DNA from: Novosphingobium pentaromativorans US6-1
GTDB taxonomy: Bacteria; Pseudomonadota; Alphaproteobacteria; Sphingomonadales; Sphingomonadaceae
Direction: 5' to 3'
DNA: 64,000 nucleotides
NCBI RefSeq assembly: GCF_000767465.1
Contig: NZ_CP009291.1
Span: 3,576,501-3,640,500, forward strand
Below are positions 17,474-26,246 of this stretch, piece after piece. The position numbers were made by a program, and so were the translations under genes. The number at the start of each line of letters is the position of its first letter. Position 1 is the stretch's first letter. The notes beneath the pieces were generated by a model that searched no databases, was not told where the DNA came from, and saw only the letters and a list, made by a program, of their open reading frames with translations.

Positions 17474-18274
17474 ATGACGAAAAAAGATAACGGATCAGTG
17501 GTACATCGTACTGCGGAGGCCTTGCGGCAGTTGGCTTACAAGTGCGGTGACGACGGGCTGCTTGGGTCGGAAGACGATCTGCTCGAACAGCTGTGCGTCA
17601 GCCGGCCGACTTTGCGGCAGGCCGCGGCTTTGGTGGCACAGGAGCAGCTGATCTATGTGCGGCGCGGAGTCAGGGGGGGCTATTTTGCTTCCGTGCCGGA
17701 AAGCTCTGCCGTGACGCGGATGGCGTCAATCTTCCTCCGCTCGCGCGGGGCTACCATGACAGAGTTGATCAATGCAGTTGGTCCGGTGCGCGTGGAGCTT
17801 GCAAGGCTCGCCACCCGCAACCGCGATCCCGAGAAGCAGATGGAGCTGCGCAAATTTCTCGAGCACGAGCAAAGTCTCAAGCCTGCGGAGGTTGATGACT
17901 ACAAGGCCTTCTTGAAGGCCGAGCGACATTTTGGCGCCTTGATCTCCGAACTCGGCGGTAGCAACGTGTTTTCGTTGTTCCTCAACATTCTATATGACCT
18001 GGTGGCGCAGGTCTCGCATGGAGTGGACGTGTATGCGAACCATGCGGATCGTATCGAGCAGTATCAGCGGCAAAGAAACCTTATGGCTGCAGCTATCCTT
18101 GATGGGGATGAGGAACTTGCAGTGCTGGCCACGCAAAGGTGTTCCTCGATCGTCATGGATTGGATGCTGCAAGACCTTGAGCGGCACGAGCAGGCCTTTT
18201 CGCTGGCTGAGAATCCCCCGGCTGGCGTTGAGTTGAAAGCCGTCGGGCGAAGGAGATCGCGCATCTCTCGCTAA
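17474..18274 (+). CDS. GntR-family transcriptional regulator (FCD/FadR subfamily)
   Basis: A 266-residue regulator with an N-terminal winged helix (about residues 10-75; recognition segment SRPTLRQAAALVAQEQLIY, wing RRGVRGGYF) and a C-terminal all-helical FCD domain (about 95-235) that binds small acids or acyl-CoAs. It is the only regulator in the window, and is set between the divergent MaoC-like gene and the acyl-CoA dehydrogenase pair. It probably controls both in response to an acyl-CoA intermediate. ATG 17474 is preferred over an in-frame TTG 6 bases earlier. Confidence 0.88.
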   Translation: MTKKDNGSVVHRTAEALRQLAYKCGDDGLLGSEDDLLEQLCVSRPTLRQAAALVAQEQLIYVRRGVRGGYFASVPESSAVTRMASIFLRSRGATMTELINAVGPVRVELARLATRNRDPEKQMELRKFLEHEQSLKPAEVDDYKAFLKAERHFGALISELGGSNVFSLFLNILYDLVAQVSHGVDVYANHADRIEQYQRQRNLMAAAILDGDEELAVLATQRCSSIVMDWMLQDLERHEQAFSLAENPPAGVELKAVGRRRSRISR

Positions 18275-18290
18275 CCGGTTGCTCGGTGGC

Positions 18291-18332
18291 AATGTTGCAG
18301 GTTTCGACGACAGGTTTGGTGCCTGCAACATT
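18291..18332. promoter_or_regulatory. Inverted repeat after the GntR gene, terminator or operator
   Basis: Perfect 11-base arms AATGTTGCAGG and CCTGCAACATT are 20 bases apart, in the gap between the GntR gene and the acyl-CoA dehydrogenase pair. The long loop makes it a modest terminator; the position just before a probable target operon also fits an operator with two half-sites. Confidence 0.45.
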
Positions 18333-18433
18333 TCGCCAGTCACGCTTCACGATACCATTACATCTATTGCGGTAGTTCATTTGCAAGGCTAGGGTTGCGG
18401 GAATATTCCCGTGACATGCTTTGTGAGACGCTG

Positions 18434-19609
18434 ATGGAACTCGAATACTCTGCCGAGCACCGGCAGTTCGCAGAAGAGGTAGACGCATTCCTCCGGGCCA
18501 ATTGGCGCAAGCCGGCGACGACGGATGCGGTTGAAAAAGCGGAACATGTTCGACGCTTCAGAGCCCTGGCGACCGAACAGGGCTATCTGTATCGTGGCTT
18601 TCCCCGCCACCTTGGCGGTAGTGAGCAACCGGCCGACGCGATGCGTGCGCAGATCATACGCGAATGCTTCGAACGTGCGCGAGCGCCGATGGAATATGAA
18701 GGCATCGGGGTCACGATGCTGGCTCCAACCCTCTTGGAACGGGGCGCGGACTGGCAGAAGGAAGAATTCATTCCCGGCACGCTCAGCGGTGAAATCCGAT
18801 GGGCTCAGGGCTATTCCGAACCGAATGCCGGCAGCGATCTGGCTTCCCTTGCTACGAGGGGCGAGTTGCGCGACGGTCTGTGGCATATCAATGGTCACAA
18901 GATCTGGACGACGCGGGCCTACGAATGCACGCATATGTTTGCGTTGGTTCGGACGGAACCGGGCGCGGGCAAGCACGACGGAATTTCCTATCTCCTCCTG
19001 AAGCTCGACCAGCCGGGCGTGACAATTCGGCGCATCCACCAGATCAGCGGCCAGTCGGAATTCTGCGAAGTGTTCCTGGACGATGTCACCACGCCCGCAG
19101 ACTGGATCGTGGGTGAGCGCGGCGAAGGCTGGAAGGTTTCGCGCACGACATTGAAGCACGAGCGCAATTCCATTGGGGGAGTGCGCACATTGCGCCTTTT
19201 CGAATCGCTTGTCCGCATGGCGCGCAAGCAAACGCGCAACGGCAAGCCGGTGATCGAGGATCCCGTGATCCGCGAACGTATCCTGGAAATCGAAGGGCAT
19301 GTCCGCGCCCAGATGTATTCGGGCTATTATCAGATGACTTGCGATCTCATGGGGGAACCGGTTGGTATCCATGGCCTGACCAACAAGTTGGCCGCAACGG
19401 AGATCGGCTTGCGCATCGCAGAGTTGGCGACCGACATCATTGGCGAGGACGCGCTGGCTTTCCCGGAGAAAGGGGAACGGTCCGGCGCCAACTGGTTGAA
19501 CCAGATCTTCGGCGCGCTGGCGCTCTCGATTGCGGGTGGGGCGTCGAACATTCAACGCAATTTGATAGCCGAACGCGGGCTGGACTTGCCCCGCGTGGCG
19601 AAGGGGTGA
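18434..19609 (+). CDS. Acyl-CoA dehydrogenase, alpha-type subunit of a tandem pair
   Basis: A 391-residue acyl-CoA dehydrogenase. It has WAQGYSEPNAGSDLASLAT (flavin and CoA binding), HINGHKIWTTRAYECTHMF and the C-terminal GGASNIQRNLIAERGLDLPR. The next gene starts 4 bases after its stop and encodes a shorter homologue. In steroid and alicyclic degraders such adjacent pairs form alpha2beta2 enzymes with two flavins per tetramer. ATG 18434 is chosen as the likeliest start; an ATG at 18416 is in frame. Confidence 0.88.
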   Translation: MELEYSAEHRQFAEEVDAFLRANWRKPATTDAVEKAEHVRRFRALATEQGYLYRGFPRHLGGSEQPADAMRAQIIRECFERARAPMEYEGIGVTMLAPTLLERGADWQKEEFIPGTLSGEIRWAQGYSEPNAGSDLASLATRGELRDGLWHINGHKIWTTRAYECTHMFALVRTEPGAGKHDGISYLLLKLDQPGVTIRRIHQISGQSEFCEVFLDDVTTPADWIVGERGEGWKVSRTTLKHERNSIGGVRTLRLFESLVRMARKQTRNGKPVIEDPVIRERILEIEGHVRAQMYSGYYQMTCDLMGEPVGIHGLTNKLAATEIGLRIAELATDIIGEDALAFPEKGERSGANWLNQIFGALALSIAGGASNIQRNLIAERGLDLPRVAKG

Positions 19610-19613
19610 TCCG

Positions 19614-20684
19614 ATGCAGTTCGATTTGACCGACGACCAGAAGCAATTGTGCGATTCGATCGAGCGCGCGCTGACCGGCATGGTCGACCTTGCATCGGTG
19701 GCGCGCGATTCCGGCGTCATTGTGGAGCTTGAAGAGAAGGTCGATGCCTTGCTTGTCGAGTTGGGACTGCCGATGGCCATGCTTTCGGAAGAATATGACG
19801 GCTTGGACATGGGGCTGCTGACCGTTGCTGCTGCATCGCATGTTCTGGGCCGGCACGCCGCCCCCGGTCACGCCATCGACAATAGCCTTGCGGCTTGGGC
19901 GATTGCGGAGTTCGGCACCGAGGCGCAGCGCGATACCTGGTTGCCTGGACTGCTTTCTGGGGAGATTTCAGCCACTTTCGCTCTGCGCGAGGACAGGTGG
20001 GAACCCAATTGCTGGCAGGCCGAGGCCGGACAGCATCGGATCGAAAAGCGCAATGTGCGGCTGTTGCGCAATGGCGGGCTCGCGGTCATCGGCACGCGCG
20101 ACGGTCTGGCGATTGCCAAGGTCGGCGCAGATGCATTCAGGCCTGACGAAACACCGCTCGATCTGTCGCGGCCACTTGCCACGCTTTCGCTCGGCGGGGG
20201 CGCTCTGGAACCGCTTGCGGACAGGGACGGGGCGCAACGTCTATATGATGCATTGCTAGTCGTTGCGGCAATCGATGCGGCCGGAGCAGGGCAGCAGACT
20301 CTTGCGATGGCGGTCGACTATGCCAAGACGCGTAAGCAGTTCGATAGACTTATCGGTTCTTTCCAGGCGCTTCAGCACCAATTGGCAGAGATGGCGGTCG
20401 ATATCGGACCGGCTCATTTCCCGTGCTGGTATGCGGCCCATGCCTGGGATCGCGGCGCGCACGATGCCCACCGCATGGCCTTGCTTACGAAGGCCCATGC
20501 GACCGACATGGCGGTCAAGACCGCGCGCAAGGCTGTCGAGTGCCATGGCGGCATCGCCTACACTTGGGAATATCCGCTGCACTTTCTGCTGAAGCGGTCG
20601 ATGCAGGACCGGCTGACCTTGTCGCTACCCAGTGAGTTGCGCAGTCAGGTCGCGGCACTGGATGATCTGCAGGCCGCCGTCTGA
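19614..20684 (+). CDS. Acyl-CoA dehydrogenase, beta-type (short) subunit of the tandem pair
   Basis: A 356-residue acyl-CoA dehydrogenase homologue that lacks the usual SEPxxGSD block in the middle domain (here ALREDRWEPNCW). Its C-terminus has ECHGGIAYTWEYPLHFLLKRS, characteristic of the non-catalytic or half-site subunits of heterotetrameric FadE enzymes. Together with the upstream gene it should form an alpha2beta2 dehydrogenase for a bulky acyl-CoA. The loss of flavin-contact residues in the middle domain explains why it needs its partner. Confidence 0.86.
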   Translation: MQFDLTDDQKQLCDSIERALTGMVDLASVARDSGVIVELEEKVDALLVELGLPMAMLSEEYDGLDMGLLTVAAASHVLGRHAAPGHAIDNSLAAWAIAEFGTEAQRDTWLPGLLSGEISATFALREDRWEPNCWQAEAGQHRIEKRNVRLLRNGGLAVIGTRDGLAIAKVGADAFRPDETPLDLSRPLATLSLGGGALEPLADRDGAQRLYDALLVVAAIDAAGAGQQTLAMAVDYAKTRKQFDRLIGSFQALQHQLAEMAVDIGPAHFPCWYAAHAWDRGAHDAHRMALLTKAHATDMAVKTARKAVECHGGIAYTWEYPLHFLLKRSMQDRLTLSLPSELRSQVAALDDLQAAV

Positions 20685-20692
20685 AGGCAACG

Positions 20693-20720
20693 TCACGCCC
20701 GGGCAGCTGGCCGGGCGTGA
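20693..20720. terminator. Hairpin after the acyl-CoA dehydrogenase pair
   Basis: Perfect 10-base arms TCACGCCCGG and CCGGGCGTGA enclose an 8-base loop, 9 bases after the plus-strand stop and before the end of the convergent dehydrogenase gene. There is no clear T-run. Confidence 0.6.
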
Positions 20721-20826
20721 AGCGTCGTGGGCAGTCGTGTGGGGATCAGAGTGATCGACGTGCCGCATGCCCGATGACAGGCGAATGCGGCACGGCCATG
20801 ATTTCCCCGCAAGTCTGGTCGCTGGA

Positions 20827-21921
20827 CTACTCGGCTGAAACGGCCGTGCTCATTTCACCGGCAAAGCGGCGAATATGATCGTCGGCACTTCCATGACGGA
20901 GGGAAAAGACGAGCAGGTGTTTGTAATATTGGCCGACGGCATATTCCTCGGTCATGCCAACGCCGCCGTGCAGCTGGATTCCCTTGTCACCGACAAACAG
21001 TCCGGCCCTGGATACCTTGACCTTTACCGCGGCGGCAAAGCGATCCCGTTCATCGTCCTCCGACAAGGCGGCAACTGCCCGCCAGACCAGAGATTGGGAC
21101 TGCTCGATTTCCATTTCCATGTCGGCAAGGGCGTGCCGGACGACCTGGAAATCGCCGATCCGCTGTTTGAACTGCTTCCTGATCGCGACGTACTGGCGGG
21201 TGGCTTCGAATGCGCCGCGCATGGCGCCCACGGCTTCCGCACCGGCAACAACCTGTCCATAGGCCATGGCAGTGGACACGATCTGTTGTACGCGGGAAGA
21301 GCTTTCCAATAAAGAATCGAGTGGCACGAACACATCGGAAAGGATCACCGTAGCCCCCGAACGATGATCGAGCGTATCGTACCGGATCAGCCGAACCGCA
21401 TCGACCGGCACCAGGAACAGGGCAAGATCGCCATCCAGTTTAGCCGACACGATCAGCGAATCGGCATGATCGATACCGAGAATGCCGGTTTTCTTGCCGT
21501 TCAAAACAAATCCGTCATTCGATCTCGAGGCGCTGGCCTCGACCCAGTCGATCTGGCCGCGCGCACCGGGCTCGTCATGGGCAAGCAGGGGGCGGCTTTC
21601 TCCCGCGATGACTGATTCGAGCCGGTCAGGCGCGACCTGAAGCAGGATTTGTGCGCTTGTAACGGCAATGTCGACAAAGGGTTGGCGTACCAGTTGGCGG
21701 CCCAGTTCCTCAGCGATTACCGCTGCGTCGAGCGCAGTGCCGCCAAGGCCACCCACCTCTTCGGGCAGGCAGGCCATCGTGAGGCCCAGCTCTGCTATGT
21801 CCTGCCAAAGTTCCGGCTGAGCACCGCTCTTGCTTGCCGAGATGCCATTGTCGGCGGCCCAGCGCCGTACGCTGTCGCGCAGCTGCACTTGTTCTTCGTT
21901 CAGCACGAAACTGATGCTCAC
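20827..21921 (-). CDS. Acyl-CoA dehydrogenase, PimD-like small subunit
   Basis: A 364-residue acyl-CoA dehydrogenase. The middle domain is short and the C-terminus reads IQLHGGVGMTEEYAVGQYYKHL, the pattern of pimeloyl-CoA dehydrogenase small subunits and related proteins. The GTG at 21921 is chosen since GGGAG lies 8 bases upstream; an ATG at 21936 is an alternative that would leave no ribosome site. It stands alone, divergent from the luciferase-like oxidoreductase gene, and could pair with the GTG-started dehydrogenase at 14668-15867. Confidence 0.85.
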   Translation of the reverse strand: MSISFVLNEEQVQLRDSVRRWAADNGISASKSGAQPELWQDIAELGLTMACLPEEVGGLGGTALDAAVIAEELGRQLVRQPFVDIAVTSAQILLQVAPDRLESVIAGESRPLLAHDEPGARGQIDWVEASASRSNDGFVLNGKKTGILGIDHADSLIVSAKLDGDLALFLVPVDAVRLIRYDTLDHRSGATVILSDVFVPLDSLLESSSRVQQIVSTAMAYGQVVAGAEAVGAMRGAFEATRQYVAIRKQFKQRIGDFQVVRHALADMEMEIEQSQSLVWRAVAALSEDDERDRFAAAVKVKVSRAGLFVGDKGIQLHGGVGMTEEYAVGQYYKHLLVFSLRHGSADDHIRRFAGEMSTAVSAE

Positions 21922-22124
21922 GTGTAAAACTCCCATTACGCACAGGCATCAGCACTGCGACACCGTTTGAACTATCTGTATAGCGGTTTTCGGGAAGATA
22001 GCTCTCTGCTATTCACCTTGCAATCACCAGATTCCCTTTTGACAAGGCAAAGGGCAGTTGCCAATCAGTCATCGCTATTCGGGTGGCACGGCACATAATG
22101 AATATTCAAGAGGGGACTCGCGAC

Positions 22125-23039
22125 ATGAAGATCAATTGCCCGCTTCCGTTCGACACACTTGAGCCCGCAGATGAGTTCACGACCATGGCCGCGGTTCGCG
22201 AGGTCGGCCTGGCCGTTGAAAGAGCGGGTTTTCATGCTGGCCTTGTGACTGATCATCCGGTTCCCACTTCGCGGTGGCTCGATGCAGGGGGGCATTACGC
22301 GCAAGGTCCCTTCGTGATGTTGAGCCTGCTGGGCGCGGTCACGACTACATTGCGCTTGCAGACGGGTATCGTCGTGCTTCCCTATCGCAATCCTTTCATC
22401 GTCGCACGCGACCTGGCGACGCTCGATTGCTTCACTGGCGGGCGAGTCACGCTGAGCGTGGGGGCCGGGTATCTGAAGGGCGAGTTTCGCGCGGTGGGCG
22501 TGGACTTCGATCAGCGCAACGAGTTGATGGACGAATATATACAGGCTCTGCGCCTTGCCCTCAGCGGAGAGGATTTCACATTCGAAGGCAGCGGCTATGT
22601 CGCGCTTGGCAACCGTATCCTGCCCGCACCCAGGCAGAAGAGACTGCCGATCTATGGCGGCGGGAATGCCAAGCGGGCGATTCGGCGAGTCGTCGATTAT
22701 TGCGACGGATGGAACCCGTTCTTCACCGCCGCGCGCGGCAATACGAGCACAACCCGCACGGCAGACATCACCGATGAGGCGGATCTGAAAGAGCGCATCG
22801 ACTATATGCACGAATATGCGGCACAAGTCGGGCGCGACGATATGCCTGAGGTGATACTGGGCGGCGTGAATGTGCCCCCGGAGGCCTATTCGAATCAGGA
22901 AATTGTCGACATGCTTGGCCGTTACGAGGAATTGGGGGTGACCGCGGCCGCTGTGATCGTCGATGGCCGGGATCGCGCAGAATTCTGCGATCGCGCGGAA
23001 GAGATCGGTCAGCAGGTCATCGCCAAGCTTAATGGCTGA
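22125..23039 (+). CDS. Luciferase-like (LLM) oxidoreductase, probably F420-dependent
   Basis: A 304-residue TIM-barrel protein of the bacterial luciferase-like superfamily, closest in memory to the F420-dependent subgroup described by TIGR03619. Features are the N-terminal PLPFDTLEP, LGAVTTTLRLQTGIVVLPYRNPF, the GAGYLKGEFRAVGVDFDQRNE block, and the PIYGGGNAKRAI segment. Such enzymes use F420H2 or F420 to reduce or oxidise ketones, alcohols or enoyl groups. Because the window also encodes FbiC and NpdG, F420 is more likely than FMN. GAGGGGA precedes the ATG at 22125. The partner substrate is unknown. Confidence 0.85.
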   Translation: MKINCPLPFDTLEPADEFTTMAAVREVGLAVERAGFHAGLVTDHPVPTSRWLDAGGHYAQGPFVMLSLLGAVTTTLRLQTGIVVLPYRNPFIVARDLATLDCFTGGRVTLSVGAGYLKGEFRAVGVDFDQRNELMDEYIQALRLALSGEDFTFEGSGYVALGNRILPAPRQKRLPIYGGGNAKRAIRRVVDYCDGWNPFFTAARGNTSTTRTADITDEADLKERIDYMHEYAAQVGRDDMPEVILGGVNVPPEAYSNQEIVDMLGRYEELGVTAAAVIVDGRDRAEFCDRAEEIGQQVIAKLNG

Positions 23040-23108
23040 CCCGACGCCTTACCGCCGGGCATACAGCACCGACGGAGGCAAGCGGAGGTTCGTCTTTTCG
23101 CCTGTGTC

Positions 23109-24272
23109 TCAGCCGTAAGCTGAGTCGAGCATCCTGGCGGTCCGATGGCCAGGTTCTTCCCGTCCGGTTGCAGGCATCCGGCCGTCGAGACTCACCATAC
23201 GGTATCGCAGGCATTCCATCTTGAAGCACGCAAACGCTTCGTACCATTCGATATCGTCGGTGGGTATTCCGCAGGTCTGGCCCCATAGAGCGATCGTTTC
23301 CTCGCGTGTTCCCATACCGTCGAGTGGGGCCAGTCCGCGACCTTCCGTCTGCAGATGATCCGAATAGAGCCACCAGCCAAGGTCGTGCAATGCACCGCCG
23401 ACGGACGGTTGTTCCCAATCCATGACGGCGACTACCTTGTAGTCCTCGCCGATCATCATGTTGCCAAGCCGAGCGTCGCCCCACACAATGCCTTCAGGCC
23501 GGTTCGCCGGGTGGTTCTGCAGCAGCCGGTCGAATTCTCCTCTCAGCAGGGCGAGTGCGCGATCCGGGTCGATCCAGTCGAGATAGCGGCGCCAGCGGTC
23601 CACCTCCTGATCGAAATTTTCGTCAAATGTGCCGGGCAGATCGAGGAATTTCGCCTGGGAGACAGGTACTGTCTGAATCAGGGCTAGGTGGCGTACCGCG
23701 TCTTCCCACATGGTGCGCCGATCTTCGGGTGAGGAATCGACCACCCATCCCTGTTTGCAGTAGGGGGGGTAGCTTACGGCAACTCGGCCATGGACCTTCG
23801 CCATCATGAAGAACGGAGCGCCGAGCAGGGCCGGATCCGCTTCGAACCAGAGCGGTTCGGCAACCGGGACCGCGCCCGAACGATGCATCAATTGCATGAT
23901 GTCGTATTGCTTGTCGAACAGATCGTCCTGATAGACGGGAAGGCCGGTGGGCTTGATCCGCACGACCATGCCGCGGTGTTCTGTGCGGCCATGCCGCTGC
24001 CATTGAGCGTCGAAAAGAATCGTTTCGTGCGACATTCCGGCGCCCAGCGGGTAGCTGAGATTGGAAATGGCGATGTCGCTTGCACCGGGCATGCGATCGC
24101 TCAGCCAGTTGGCCAGTTGCTTCGAAAGTGCGCCGAGATCGCGGACTTCCGGGGCTACTACGGTGGCTTCCGTGATCGATGCGTCACGGCCTTTCAGGCC
24201 GATGCTTTTGTCGATCTGACCTCCGTCAGTTCCCAAGTCGTCTGCCTGTTCCGGAACCTCGCCCTGTGCCAT
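23109..24272 (-). CDS. ACAD10/11-type APH phosphotransferase (probable hydroxyacyl-CoA kinase)
   Basis: A 387-residue APH-fold kinase. The catalytic loop is WGDARLGNM at residues 264-272, with Trp replacing the usual His before Gly-Asp, and the metal-binding Asp285 follows in MDWEQPSVGGALHDLGWW. This version is typical of kinases related to the kinase domain of ACAD10/11 that act next to acyl-CoA dehydrogenases. Those phosphorylate a 4-hydroxyacyl-CoA so that the phosphate can be eliminated. GAGGATG precedes the ATG. It is a single gene between two plus-strand units. Confidence 0.83.
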   Translation of the reverse strand: MAQGEVPEQADDLGTDGGQIDKSIGLKGRDASITEATVVAPEVRDLGALSKQLANWLSDRMPGASDIAISNLSYPLGAGMSHETILFDAQWQRHGRTEHRGMVVRIKPTGLPVYQDDLFDKQYDIMQLMHRSGAVPVAEPLWFEADPALLGAPFFMMAKVHGRVAVSYPPYCKQGWVVDSSPEDRRTMWEDAVRHLALIQTVPVSQAKFLDLPGTFDENFDQEVDRWRRYLDWIDPDRALALLRGEFDRLLQNHPANRPEGIVWGDARLGNMMIGEDYKVVAVMDWEQPSVGGALHDLGWWLYSDHLQTEGRGLAPLDGMGTREETIALWGQTCGIPTDDIEWYEAFACFKMECLRYRMVSLDGRMPATGREEPGHRTARMLDSAYG

Positions 24273-24456
24273 TGATCATCCTCGCGCCAATTTATTGGTT
24301 GGCCGATGATACCGGCCCATTTCGGCTGCAGGCTATACAAATAACTCTTTTGTGCAAGAAGTATGGTCATGCTAGCTAGCCGTGAAAGAGCGGGGAACCC
24401 GGTCCCTGTAAGAGGACTGACCGCTAGTGCACGAGTGGAACTTGAGAGGACGACGT

Positions 24457-25272
24457 ATGGATCCGGTCTTCGGGCTTGAAGGTAAGAGAATTCTCGTTCT
24501 GGGCGGCGGTCAGGGCATGGGCGAAGCAACCGTGAAGAGGATTGTCGAGCAGGGCGCGCATGTTGCCATTGCCGATCTCGATCCCGATCGCGCCGAAAAA
24601 GTCGCAAAGGCGGTGCGCGAATCCGGCGGCACGGCGACAGCGATCGGGGTTGATGTGCTGGACGATGCAGCCCTGGTTGGCGCGATCGCGAACGTGGAAG
24701 CGAACTTCGGTCCACTAGATGGCATGGCGACGGTAATCGGCATGGCGGGCTGGGCATCGCTGCTCGACCTTGAGCTCGATACATGGGACGCGGACCAAAA
24801 TCGCAATCTGCGCTATTTCTTCGTGGCCGCGCGCGAAGTTGCACGGTCGCTGCTGAAGCGTGGCGCGCCTGGCTCGATCGTCTGCGTGGCATCAGTCGAT
24901 GGCCTTCGTTCGGCACCGAACCATGCTGCCTATGGAGTGGCCAAGGCGGGTCTCGTCCATCTCGTCAAGTCGATGGCCGTGGAATGGTCCGGGCAAGGTA
25001 TTCGGATCAATTGCGTGGCACCGGGCGGCATCATCACGCCGCGCCTGCCCGATCGAGGGCCGGAAGGCGAGCGCAAGACCATGGAGAAGGTGCCGATGCA
25101 GCGACGCGGCACCGTGGACGAAATTGCCAAGGCGATCACCTTCTTCTTGTCCGACCTGTCGAGCTATGTGACCGGGCAGACGCTGGCGGTGGACGGCGGC
25201 TTCATGGCGGCGAACCTGTTCAACGTGACGCTGCCGCCGAAGAACACTGTGATGGGGGCCGAGAGGGCATGA
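24457..25272 (+). CDS. Short-chain dehydrogenase/reductase (SDR)
   Basis: A 271-residue classical SDR: GGGQGMGEATVKRI coenzyme loop, ADLDPDRAEKV suggesting NAD preference through the acidic residue at the end of strand 2, Ser in CVASVDG and Tyr-x-x-x-Lys in YGVAK. Its stop overlaps the ATG of the esterase gene (ATGA), so the two are translationally coupled. The ATG at 24457 has GAGAGGA upstream. Confidence 0.88.
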   Translation: MDPVFGLEGKRILVLGGGQGMGEATVKRIVEQGAHVAIADLDPDRAEKVAKAVRESGGTATAIGVDVLDDAALVGAIANVEANFGPLDGMATVIGMAGWASLLDLELDTWDADQNRNLRYFFVAAREVARSLLKRGAPGSIVCVASVDGLRSAPNHAAYGVAKAGLVHLVKSMAVEWSGQGIRINCVAPGGIITPRLPDRGPEGERKTMEKVPMQRRGTVDEIAKAITFFLSDLSSYVTGQTLAVDGGFMAANLFNVTLPPKNTVMGAERA

Positions 25273-26168
25273 ACCAGCCAGCCACTCACGCTATCGTACT
25301 GCCGCCTGAAAGGGCCGGACGTACCGCGCCCGATGATCTGGTCAATCGACGAGCGGGGCTTCGACAGGCGCTGGCCGACGGCCAATGGCGATCCGACACG
25401 CCAGGTGAGGAAACGAGTTTCGATGGCGTACGCGCATTGCGGTTTCGTCCCGAAGGCGCTTCCCTGGCCACCGTACTGCACATGCATGGCGGAGGCTTTC
25501 GCCTTGGATGCCCGGACATCATGGGTGCCTTTGCAGGCACGCTGGCAAGGCGCTGCGGTGTCACCGTCATATGTCCCGCCTATCGGCTGGCGCCCGAACA
25601 TCCGTTCCCGGCGGCCATCGCCGATGCGCGCAAGGTCCATCAGGCAATCATGGCGGCAGGAGAGAAGCATCTGATCCTGAGCGGGGATTCGGCGGGCGGA
25701 GGCGTCGCGGCCGCGTCGGCGGCATTGGCGCATGCAGACGCAGTTCCGCCCATCGGACTTATTCTTCTATCGGCATGGCTGGACCTTACCGTCAGCAGTC
25801 CCAGCTATGTTCACAATGCCGCGACCGATCCGCTTTTTTCGCAGGAGGCTGCACGGGCAGCGGCTGAGCTTTACTTGCAGGGCCACGACGCACGGCATCC
25901 GCTGGCATCCCCGATCTTTGCCGATCCCGCCCTGTTTCCGCCCACACTGGTCAATGCCGGGACCGGTGAAGTGCTGGCCGACGATTCCCGGTTGTTTCAC
26001 GACCGCCTCGCCAAGGCAGGAATTCCTGCAGAGTTGAGCATGGTTGCCGACATGGAGCATGTCGCGGTTACGCGTGATGCGGGCCTGACCGGTGCGGCGC
26101 AGACGATGGATGAGGTCGTCGCCTTTGTCGATAATCTCTTGCTCGATGTCCGATCGAGAACTCGGTGA
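25269..26168 (+). CDS. Alpha/beta hydrolase, hormone-sensitive lipase (HSL) family esterase
   Basis: A 299-residue carboxylesterase of the HSL / GDXG group. The oxyanion motif HGGG is at residues 73-76 and the nucleophile Ser141 lies in GDSAGGG; a late MEHVAV supplies the likely catalytic His. It would hydrolyse an ester or lactone in the cytoplasm. ATG 25269 overlaps the SDR stop codon. Much longer upstream reading in this frame is a shadow of the SDR gene. Confidence 0.88.
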   Translation: MNQPATHAIVLPPERAGRTAPDDLVNRRAGLRQALADGQWRSDTPGEETSFDGVRALRFRPEGASLATVLHMHGGGFRLGCPDIMGAFAGTLARRCGVTVICPAYRLAPEHPFPAAIADARKVHQAIMAAGEKHLILSGDSAGGGVAAASAALAHADAVPPIGLILLSAWLDLTVSSPSYVHNAATDPLFSQEAARAAAELYLQGHDARHPLASPIFADPALFPPTLVNAGTGEVLADDSRLFHDRLAKAGIPAELSMVADMEHVAVTRDAGLTGAAQTMDEVVAFVDNLLLDVRSRTR

Positions 26169-26246
26169 ATTCGCCGCAATTGCCATGTCCGAGTAGTGGA
26201 ATGGTTCCGTTACAATGATCTACAACCTTGCCATGAGGTCCTTGAA

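Noticed and set aside
18389..19810. 473-codon minus-strand frame opposite the acyl-CoA dehydrogenase
   Set aside because: Antisense to an intact dehydrogenase; no domain content.
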